From: an uncultured Brachyspira sp.
Lineage (GTDB): Bacteria; Spirochaetota; Brachyspiria; Brachyspirales; Brachyspiraceae
DNA: 6,735 nucleotides
Assembly (NCBI GenBank): GCA_934725655.1
Contig: CAKVCJ010000101.1
Coordinates: forward strand, 1 to 6,735
Reading direction: 5' to 3'
Shown here: positions 1-5,803 of the stretch, in pieces
Numbering within the stretch: the stretch's first letter is position 1
Layout: each line of letters starts with the position of its first letter
Position numbers and translations under genes: made by a program
Notes under the pieces: model-generated
Told to the model about the DNA's origin: nothing
The model's database searches: none
The model's input: only the letters and a program-made list of their open reading frames with translations

Positions 1-382
1 AATTATTCATATAAGCATCATCAGGATTTAATAAAAGAGAATGCCTTATAGGTTCAATAGCCTCATTAGTTTTACCTAATTTATATAAAGCATAACCCTT
101 TTGAAAATAAAGTTTATGCGAAAACCTATTTACTATAATACCATCTCTTGCCACCCTAAGCATATTATTATAATCTTTCATATACATATATGAATTGGCA
201 AGCATTTCATAATATTCAATTTTTAATATAGGTGTAGTCTTAATCTCATGTTCTAATAACTCAGCAGCTTTCTTATAATTTTTAGCTCTATAAAGTATAT
301 ATGCATTATTGATATTAGAAGAATCATAGGTAAAACTTAAGCTAAAAAAAAGTAAAAATAAAATAAATATTTTAATTTTCAT
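1..382 (-). CDS. Secreted TPR-repeat protein, N-terminal part (runs off the left edge)
   Basis: The frame is open from an ATG at 380-382 to the window edge, giving 127 residues with no stop, so the C-terminus is missing. Residues 1-18 look like a signal peptide: two Lys near the start, then a run of Ile/Leu/Phe to about residue 17. There is no lipobox Cys, so export to the periplasm is more likely than lipidation. Three tandem helical hairpins of about 34 residues follow, at roughly 24-51, 55-86 and 91-120. The third is the clearest TPR unit (GYALYKLGKTNEAIEPIRHS followed by LLLNP). TPR domains hold protein partners, but which partner cannot be told from this sequence. The start overlaps the end of the upstream gene by 11 bases, in a different frame, and the site in front of it is only a weak AGAAAAG. 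Translation is therefore probably coupled to the upstream gene. The call as an exported TPR protein is good; the specific role is unknown. Confidence 0.8.
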   Translation of the reverse strand, partial: MKIKIFILFLLFFSLSFTYDSSNINNAYILYRAKNYKKAAELLEHEIKTTPILKIEYYEMLANSYMYMKDYNNMLRVARDGIIVNRFSHKLYFQKGYALYKLGKTNEAIEPIRHSLLLNPDDAYMNN

Positions 383-1214
383 CTTTTCTAAAACTTTGCA
401 ATCTAAAATCATTAATCATAGCAGAAGCATAAGCTATAGTAGCATTATAAATATCTTCTTTATTTTTTCCTTTAAAGAAAGAATATACCCTCGGAGACTG
501 AGAACTAAGAGATTCAGGCAATATGATATTATTTTCAAAGCTATTTTTTAGAACCATCATTTTTATAGAATTCATTTTAGCAATAAAAGAATGAAGTAAA
601 AAACCAGCCTCTTTTAATATAAATTGCTCAAATCTGCTGGAGTTATCGCCTTTATCTAAAGCATATACATAATCGCTGAACATCTCTGGAATTCGTCTCT
701 CTCCTATAGGAGTAACAAATCTCTGAAATTTATTATCATAATCTTTTAAAGCAGTTTCTACTATATAATCGCTAGCAGGGCCGCTTGAAAAATATCTTAC
801 CACAGAAAAACATTCATATAACTCTCTAAAAGCACCATATAAATGCTGAAGCTCATAATCAGCTTTTTCATGCAATTTTGCTTCTGGATATTTCTCCACT
901 GCATTTCTGAATTTCTCTATCATATTATCAACTTTTTTCATAAAAGAGTTTTCTTTTGCTTTTTCTTCTTCAGCTTTTTTTCTTTGAGCCTCTTCTTCCT
1001 TTTGCATTAAAGTTGTTTTAATATCTTCTAATATTTTAAGTTCCAATAATAAAAAACTAGATAAATCCTGTCTATTCTCTAAAGCTTCTCTATATCTATT
1101 GTTAAAAGAATCAACATTATATATTCTAGCACCATATTTCTCAGCTCCTTCAGCATAATCTTTTCTAATTTTTGCTAAAGTTGCATTAATTTCTTTATCA
1201 CTTAAACTAGGCAT
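372..1214 (-). CDS. Hypothetical soluble protein with central coiled coil, 280 aa
   Basis: I do not recognise the family. The start is well supported: an AGGGAG ribosome binding site at 1221-1226 lies six bases before the ATG. The protein has no signal peptide and no membrane segment, so it should be cytoplasmic. Residues about 58-92 form a highly charged, Glu/Lys/Ala-rich helix typical of a coiled coil (KEEEAQRKKAEEEKAKEN). The N-terminal 57 residues are also mostly helical in character. The C-terminal two thirds (about 95-280) are a mixed, Phe/Tyr-rich globular region that contains RFVTPIGERRIPEMF near 165-179 and no catalytic motif I can name. It precedes the secreted TPR gene and overlaps its start by 11 bases, so the two are very probably co-transcribed and possibly linked in function. 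The length, codon pattern and ribosome binding site argue that it is a real gene. It could be a lineage-restricted structural or adaptor protein, but that is inference. Confidence 0.85.
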   Translation of the reverse strand: MPSLSDKEINATLAKIRKDYAEGAEKYGARIYNVDSFNNRYREALENRQDLSSFLLLELKILEDIKTTLMQKEEEAQRKKAEEEKAKENSFMKKVDNMIEKFRNAVEKYPEAKLHEKADYELQHLYGAFRELYECFSVVRYFSSGPASDYIVETALKDYDNKFQRFVTPIGERRIPEMFSDYVYALDKGDNSSRFEQFILKEAGFLLHSFIAKMNSIKMMVLKNSFENNIILPESLSSQSPRVYSFFKGKNKEDIYNATIAYASAMINDFRLQSFRKDEN

Positions 1215-1253
1215 ACTAAGCTCCCTAAAATTTAATTATGAATTAATCAATAT

Positions 1254-1259
1254 ATTATA
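1254..1259 (-). promoter_or_regulatory. Candidate -10 element for the hypothetical/TPR gene pair
   Basis: On the minus strand the 80-base gap between the desulfidase stop and the hypothetical gene contains a perfect TATAAT, placed about 40 bases before the ATG. No good -35 stands at 16-18 bases; the nearest resemblance is TTGGTT at 1280-1285, which is 20 bases away. In such AT-rich DNA a lone TATAAT arises easily, so this is only a suggestion that the pair can be transcribed independently of the desulfidase gene. Confidence 0.35.
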
Positions 1260-1294
1260 CTATATTTAAAAAATAAATAAACCAAAAAAAGGAA

Positions 1295-2566
1295 TTATTT
1301 TTCTATCATAATATTAAGTATTTCAACATCTGTAGCCTTCATACCATCTTTAGCCATTCTTCCTATACTATCTATAGTAGCTTCCACATCATCTTTTACA
1401 AGCCCATCTCCAGATTTAAATACTTTTCCGTCTTTAGCCATATTAAAAGCAAGTATTCCGCAATCTACCGCCTCAGCTATCTTGGAAGCACAAGAAGCTT
1501 TAGCACCGTCACAAACCATTCCGCCTATAGTACATAAAGTATTAATAATAGTGTCGGATATTTGTTTATATGCAGCATCATGTAAATAAGCTATACCTGA
1601 AGCAGCGCCCGTAGCCGCACATACAACCCCGCAAAAAGCTGATAATTTGCCTATATGTTTTTTTTGTAAGATTGCTATTAAGTTTGATAATACTAAAGCT
1701 CTGTATAGTTTTTCTTCAGATACCTTTAAATGTGATGCATACTCTATTACAGGAATAGAAGCAGTAATACCCTGATTGCCGCTTCCAGAATTAGTAACTA
1801 CAGGCATCGCACATCCGCCCATGCGAGCATCAGAACCGGCAGAAGCATAAGCTTTAGCTTTGGTTCTTATATCATTTTCTCCATAATATTTCAATAATGT
1901 TTTTCCAATAGAAGCGCCATACTCATTATTTATGCCCTCTTTTGATATGGCCGTATTCATTTCTATTTGTCTGGATATCATTTCTTTTATATCTTCTATT
2001 TTTACCTCATTTGCAAAAGTATATATATCTTTAACCGTAAGCGACTCTCTATCAGTATTAGAATCTGAGTCAGAATCATCATCAGATTTAAAAATTTCTT
2101 TACCATCTTTAATTATTTTTGTAATATTAGTATGTCCGTTTTTTATTTCTACTACAGCATTAGATTCTCTATTTTTAGCCTCAATAATAATATATAAATT
2201 CTCTACATTTTCTATAAGTTCACATTTACAAAAATCTGTTTTAAGCAGCCTCTTTGTATCATCAATATCCTCTTGTTTAATATCACTTAATACCTCAAGA
2301 TTCTTACTAGCATCACCGCCAACTATCCCCAAAACAGCCGCAACATCTATTCCTTTTAGTCCATTAGAATTAGGAACCGTAACCCCCTTAACATTCTTAA
2401 TAATATTTCCGCTGCACTTCACAACAACAGACTCAGGCATTCCCCCAAGTACTTCCCTCACCTTAGCCCCAGCAAAAGCTATCGCAATAGGTTCGGTACA
2501 CCCCAAAGCAGGAACAAGCTCCTCTTTTAAAATATTAATATAGTTATCATACAACTTTTTATCCAT
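1295..2566 (-). CDS. cyuA: L-cysteine desulfidase family protein (CyuA/UPF0597), 423 aa
   Basis: Members of this family use an oxygen-sensitive [4Fe-4S] cluster to convert L-cysteine to pyruvate, ammonia and hydrogen sulfide in the cytoplasm. They are related to the alpha chain of iron-sulfur serine dehydratases, so serine cannot be excluded as a substrate. The N-terminal signature ELVPALGCTEPIAIA (Cys23) is diagnostic. GGCAMPVVTNSGSGNQGI (about 250-267) is a second conserved block. Cys312 and Cys352, in FCGVVCAATG and GGMVCDGAKASC, have the 40-residue spacing I recall for the cluster cysteines of the archaeal enzyme (Cys282 and Cys322 there). I place the start at the internal ATG at 2564-2566, because the G-rich ribosome binding site at 2573-2578 lies six bases before it. 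The frame extends 13 codons upstream (to 2605), but that would put the binding site inside the gene. An Asp/Ser-rich insert occupies residues 161-175. The family assignment is strong; the gene symbol is by homology to E. coli cyuA (formerly yhaM). Confidence 0.92.
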   Translation of the reverse strand: MDKKLYDNYINILKEELVPALGCTEPIAIAFAGAKVREVLGGMPESVVVKCSGNIIKNVKGVTVPNSNGLKGIDVAAVLGIVGGDASKNLEVLSDIKQEDIDDTKRLLKTDFCKCELIENVENLYIIIEAKNRESNAVVEIKNGHTNITKIIKDGKEIFKSDDDSDSDSNTDRESLTVKDIYTFANEVKIEDIKEMISRQIEMNTAISKEGINNEYGASIGKTLLKYYGENDIRTKAKAYASAGSDARMGGCAMPVVTNSGSGNQGITASIPVIEYASHLKVSEEKLYRALVLSNLIAILQKKHIGKLSAFCGVVCAATGAASGIAYLHDAAYKQISDTIINTLCTIGGMVCDGAKASCASKIAEAVDCGILAFNMAKDGKVFKSGDGLVKDDVEATIDSIGRMAKDGMKATDVEILNIMIEK

Positions 2567-2572
2567 TTTTAT

Positions 2573-2578
2573 TCCCCC
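2573..2578 (-). promoter_or_regulatory. Ribosome binding site that decides the desulfidase start
   Basis: On the minus strand GGGGGA stands six bases before the ATG at 2564-2566, and the conserved family N-terminus begins shortly after that ATG. The longer open frame starting at 2605 has no comparable site, and its 13 extra residues (with Cys, Asn, Arg, Gly, Gly) do not resemble the family. This supports the 423-residue product. Confidence 0.7.
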
Positions 2579-2596
2579 ATTTCTTATACAATTTAA

Positions 2597-2624
2597 AGTA
2601 TACATAGTTTTATATTAAAATCAA
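2597..2624 (-). promoter_or_regulatory. Candidate sigma-70-type promoter of the cysteine desulfidase gene
   Basis: On the minus strand TTGATT (2619-2624) is followed after 16 bases by TATACT (2597-2602). Transcription would start near 2590, leaving about 24 bases of leader that just include the ribosome binding site. A second TATAAT lies further upstream at 2638-2643, but without a good -35. The short leader rules out a riboswitch downstream of this start. Confidence 0.5.
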
Positions 2625-2673
2625 TATACTGCCTATTATTATAAACAACTATACTTTTTTATAGATAAAAGTT

Positions 2674-2708
2674 ATATAATAAAAAAAATAAATTATTGAA
2701 ATAAATTT
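2674..2708 (-). terminator. Weak AT-only hairpin plus T-run after the M20 peptidase gene
   Basis: Directly after the TAA stop, the minus strand can form a short A/T-only stem (AAATT pairing with AATTT, loop of about nine bases). A run of eight T follows after one A. The stem has no G-C pairs, so its strength is doubtful, but the T-run and its position right behind the gene are what an intrinsic terminator would show. Confidence 0.25.
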
Positions 2709-4317
2709 AATTAAAAATATTTTCCATAAGCCTATTAATAATCGCTGGAAACTCTTCTAATAAACTCTTTTTATTTACCCTCTCTGTAACTCTATGTAAA
2801 TCTTTACCCCAAGGACCAAATATTAATGTAGGTATATTTATATTCTCTATAGATTTAAAATCTATACTATATTCATTTCCCCAAACAATCATATTATCTG
2901 AAAATGTTTTATAATCATATTTAGTATTAACAGCACTATAACTAGCATCTGATATACCAGTCATATAATTATTACATACAGCATTGATGCCATATAATTC
3001 TTTATAGCCTTCTTTTATAATTTCAAAATATTTGCTTCCAGAATTATCTTTACCTTCTATAAAATCACTATGAACAGCAGGATAATATGGAGGAGAAAAA
3101 GATATTAAAACAAATGGATATTGAAAATTGGCATAATTAAGTATTTTTTCCATTGCAAATATTGTTGTATTAGGATAATTTTGTTTTTCTTTTCTTATTT
3201 TTTCTGATATTTCTTTTTTTAATCTTTCATAAAATTCATCAAAATCTTCTCTTTGTTCTAGCTTTTCAATTAATTCTATTAAAGTATACACTTCTGGCTT
3301 ATAATTTTCTTCTAATTCTTTCTTATTATATTCTTTATAGTCTTTTTTAAATTTCTCTAAAAATTTACTAAATGCCTCAATACTAATTTGCTTCACTTCA
3401 TTTATTATTTCTTCTGGTGTTCTTTTAAAATGTAAAACCGTAAAATATCCAGCAGCCCTAAAAGGAATAGAAACATCATATTCATATTTTAAATCTTTAA
3501 AATATGACCATAAAGGCGGAGGAGTCTTTTCGTTTTTATATTCATCAACTAATTTTAATGAACCTTCCGTCTCCTCAAAAATACTACTTAATATAGATAA
3601 AGGATTCAAACCATTATAATAAGACATTATATGTGCCTTTACTCCCTGAACCATTATTGTAGGCATACACTTACCAACAGTACCTATATGAAGAGTATGA
3701 TTATTTCCTTTCCTATCATTAGGCTCTGGTATAACCATTAATTTATAATCTAAATCATATTTATCTTTTAAATCACTCAGAACTTTAGCCGCTTCTCTCA
3801 TACCTATAGAATAAGTTTCTTCTTCTGGTACAGCTAAAAATATTAAATTGCCTTCCTTATCTTTTACTTTAGAATATTCTTCTAATATTGCCATAGATAC
3901 AGAAAGCCCGCCCTTCATATCACAGCTTCCTCTTCCATATATCCATTCTCCAGATTCCAAATCTTTTTTATTATTTTCACTCAAATCTAATGTCTTTAAA
4001 TTAGACTCTATTTTTTTTATATCGAAAGCATTATCTTTAAAATCCCCAAACTCCTCTATACCAACAACATCAAAATGCCCGCTCAATAATAACGTGTTCT
4101 TTTTTCTGCCTCTTACAATAGCACATATTATTTCTCTATTATAAATATCATTGTCTATTTTTTTTCTTATTAAATATTCTTTATTATTTTTAAAATATTC
4201 TATATTGCTTAAATAATTATATATAAACTCAGATGCTTCATTTTCTCCCTCAGAATAAGATAAACTCTTTGTTTTCATTAAATTTTCTAATATATATAAA
4301 ATCTTATCTTTTAACAT
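2707..4317 (-). CDS. M20-family metallopeptidase, RocB-like, 536 aa
   Basis: This is a cytoplasmic two-zinc hydrolase of the M20 family (peptidases, deacylases). All the expected metal and catalytic positions are visible: His81 and Asp83 in SGHFDVV, the bridging Asp133 in GRGSCDMKGG, the Glu165-Glu166 pair in PEEE, Glu198 in IPEPN, and a late His507 in PWGKDLHRV. His229 (VKAHIMSY) marks the inserted dimerisation or lid domain. The protein is longer than typical M20 peptidases (about 370-470 residues). Its extra length lies in the middle (about 250-400), which matches the RocB type known from the arginine-use operon of Bacillus (about 560 residues). No arginine genes are nearby, so I give no symbol and do not assert the substrate; a peptide or acyl-amino acid is likely. 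AGAGAG at 4324-4329 lies six bases before the ATG. The gene has its own promoter. There is no signal peptide. Confidence 0.9.
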   Translation of the reverse strand: MLKDKILYILENLMKTKSLSYSEGENEASEFIYNYLSNIEYFKNNKEYLIRKKIDNDIYNREIICAIVRGRKKNTLLLSGHFDVVGIEEFGDFKDNAFDIKKIESNLKTLDLSENNKKDLESGEWIYGRGSCDMKGGLSVSMAILEEYSKVKDKEGNLIFLAVPEEETYSIGMREAAKVLSDLKDKYDLDYKLMVIPEPNDRKGNNHTLHIGTVGKCMPTIMVQGVKAHIMSYYNGLNPLSILSSIFEETEGSLKLVDEYKNEKTPPPLWSYFKDLKYEYDVSIPFRAAGYFTVLHFKRTPEEIINEVKQISIEAFSKFLEKFKKDYKEYNKKELEENYKPEVYTLIELIEKLEQREDFDEFYERLKKEISEKIRKEKQNYPNTTIFAMEKILNYANFQYPFVLISFSPPYYPAVHSDFIEGKDNSGSKYFEIIKEGYKELYGINAVCNNYMTGISDASYSAVNTKYDYKTFSDNMIVWGNEYSIDFKSIENINIPTLIFGPWGKDLHRVTERVNKKSLLEEFPAIINRLMENIFN

Positions 4318-4361
4318 AACCTACTCTCTTTTTTATTTTTATGTAAAATTAATATAAGTTA

Positions 4362-4390
4362 ATTATATATAATAAAATATACTTTTTCAA
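4362..4390 (-). promoter_or_regulatory. Near-consensus sigma-70 promoter of the M20 peptidase gene
   Basis: On the minus strand TTGAAA (4385-4390) and TATAAT (4362-4367) are separated by exactly 17 bases, only one mismatch from the consensus hexamers. The predicted start is near 4355, which gives about 38 bases of leader with the AGAGAG ribosome binding site near its end. This suggests the peptidase gene is transcribed independently of the CLC gene. Confidence 0.7.
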
Positions 4391-4434
4391 TGATTAAATA
4401 TTTTATTAGCAGAAATTCTCTATAATAAATACTA

Positions 4435-4474
4435 ACAACAAATAAAACTGTTGTATAATAAAATATTTTTTATT
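4435..4474 (-). repeat. Two adjacent small inverted repeats behind the CLC gene
   Basis: Twelve bases after the CLC stop, the minus strand has AATAAAA/TTTTATT with a four-base loop (4457-4474). Two bases further on is ACAACA/TGTTGT with an eight-base loop (4435-4454). Neither is followed by a clean T-run. They may act together as a weak terminator for the CLC transcript. The ACAACA/TGTTGT dyad, 45 bases upstream of the peptidase -35, could instead be a protein-binding site. In DNA this rich in A and T, chance is a real alternative for the first repeat and less so for the second. Confidence 0.3.
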
Positions 4475-4485
4475 TAAGATTATTA

Positions 4486-5736
4486 TTAATCAACATCATA
4501 TATAGAAGTTACCCCAAGAACTTTAGCCACCATATATGATATTATAGCAACTATTACAAGAGCGACAAAATTTGAAACAGAACTTGATATCTCTAATATT
4601 AATATACATACCATTATAGGCGTTCTTGTAATACCCGACATCATAGAAGTAATTCCTAAAACTATAAATAAATCTCCATATATAACATATTCAGGAAAAT
4701 AATGAACCAAAAAAATATCATACAAAGAGCCTATAGAAGAGCCAAGTATAAAAGTGGGAAAAAATACGCCCCCCACAGCTCCAGATGTAGAACATACTGA
4801 TGTGTAAAAAAGCTTAACAAATATAAGTATAAATAGCATATGTATAGGAAATTTATCCATCACTATGCTTCCTATAAGCAAATCTCCGCTTCCTAATACA
4901 TAAGGGAAAAACATTATCATAATACCAGCAGTTATAAAAGCAGGCACAGGACGAAGTATATCATTTTTTATTTTCTGATAAAATTTACTAAATGTATTCA
5001 TAAGTATATTTTGAAAAGAAGCGAGCAGTCCGCATATTAAACCTAAAGGAAGCAAAGATATATAATGTCTTACTTCAAGTATCCTCGGCAAATTAAAATT
5101 AAGTATCATAGACTGCCCTAAGATATGCTCTATTACAAGTATGGAAAATATAGAAGAGAGTGCTATACAAACAAAAACTATATGATTTTTATTTTCTTTA
5201 AGCTCTTCAAAAGAGAAAGCTATTCCAGTAAATGGCGCACTAAAAGTGGCAGTCATACCTGCACAAGCACCAGCTATAATAAGATATCTTCTATATTTGG
5301 ATATATGACTATAAAAATGTTTATGATAGAAAAGCCCAACAAGCGTGCCTATATGCATAGAAGGGCCAGCCCTGCCGAGTGAAAGTCCGCTTGCAAAAGA
5401 TATCATACTTCCAAAAAGTTTTAATGCTATTTCAACAACAACATTTTTGGGTTCATTAAGCGAAAGATAATATTTTATCTGCGGAACTCCAGCCCCTCTT
5501 ATCTGAGGATAATGTCTTAATATTAATCCTATAAGAGAGCCAAGCAATATTAAAACTATAAACATTATTATAGGATAATACCATTTGCTGAGAATAAAAT
5601 TTGAAACATAAAAAACATTAACACTTAATCTATATAATATTATTCTATAAAAAGATACTATAAATCCAACCGTAGCCCCTATAAATGATGACAATACATA
5701 TAGTTTAATATATTTAGCTTCAAAATTCAGTTTCAT
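4486..5736 (-). CDS. CLC-family chloride channel/transporter with Ala at the gating-Glu position, 416 aa
   Basis: This is an inner-membrane anion transporter of the CLC fold, with many hydrophobic segments spread over the whole length. Conserved landmarks are in order: GAGVPQIK at 81-88 (usually GSGIP), GRAGPSMHIG at 121-130 (usually GREGP), the AGACAGMTATFSAPFTGIAF helix (155-174) followed by the Glu177-Glu178 pair, GGVFFP at 322-327, and Tyr413 just before the C-terminus. Tyr413 aligns with the anion-coordinating Tyr445 of the E. coli protein. The external gating glutamate (E148 in E. coli) is replaced by Ala123, while the internal proton glutamate position (E203) appears kept as Glu178. 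Loss of the gate in the E. coli protein uncouples chloride from protons, so this protein may be a passive anion path. There is no CBS domain. No Shine-Dalgarno site is visible before the ATG. The gene lies 67 bases after ychF and may be read through from it. Confidence 0.93.
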   Translation of the reverse strand: MKLNFEAKYIKLYVLSSFIGATVGFIVSFYRIILYRLSVNVFYVSNFILSKWYYPIIMFIVLILLGSLIGLILRHYPQIRGAGVPQIKYYLSLNEPKNVVVEIALKLFGSMISFASGLSLGRAGPSMHIGTLVGLFYHKHFYSHISKYRRYLIIAGACAGMTATFSAPFTGIAFSFEELKENKNHIVFVCIALSSIFSILVIEHILGQSMILNFNLPRILEVRHYISLLPLGLICGLLASFQNILMNTFSKFYQKIKNDILRPVPAFITAGIMIMFFPYVLGSGDLLIGSIVMDKFPIHMLFILIFVKLFYTSVCSTSGAVGGVFFPTFILGSSIGSLYDIFLVHYFPEYVIYGDLFIVLGITSMMSGITRTPIMVCILILEISSSVSNFVALVIVAIISYMVAKVLGVTSIYDVD

Positions 5737-5803
5737 TTTATCATATTATTTTTTAGTATTTTTATATATTTTTATTTGAAATTAAACTCTTATAGAAAGA
5801 AAA

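Noticed and set aside
1270..1300. Possible terminator around CC-T7-GG after the desulfidase gene
   Set aside because: The stem needs an internal bulge, has only two G-C pairs and overlaps the stop codon; too weak to call.
1932..2543. A 203-codon open frame on the plus strand, antisense to the desulfidase gene
   Set aside because: It lies wholly opposite a confidently identified gene, is rich in Ser/Ile/Leu/Phe as expected from the complement of AT-rich coding, and has no family resemblance.
3848..4144. Short plus-strand frame opposite the peptidase gene
   Set aside because: It mirrors the conserved metal-binding region of the M20 gene; no ribosome binding site or recognisable protein.
2707..4317. 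Part of an arginine-use (roc) operon
   Set aside because: No other arginine-pathway genes are in the window and the gene has its own promoter; only family similarity to RocB supports it.
4486..5736. Fluoride-exporting CLC (CLC-F type)
   Set aside because: As I recall, CLC-F proteins keep the gating Glu and differ at the filter in another way; GAGVP/GRAGP and the rest of the protein resemble the chloride-type branch.
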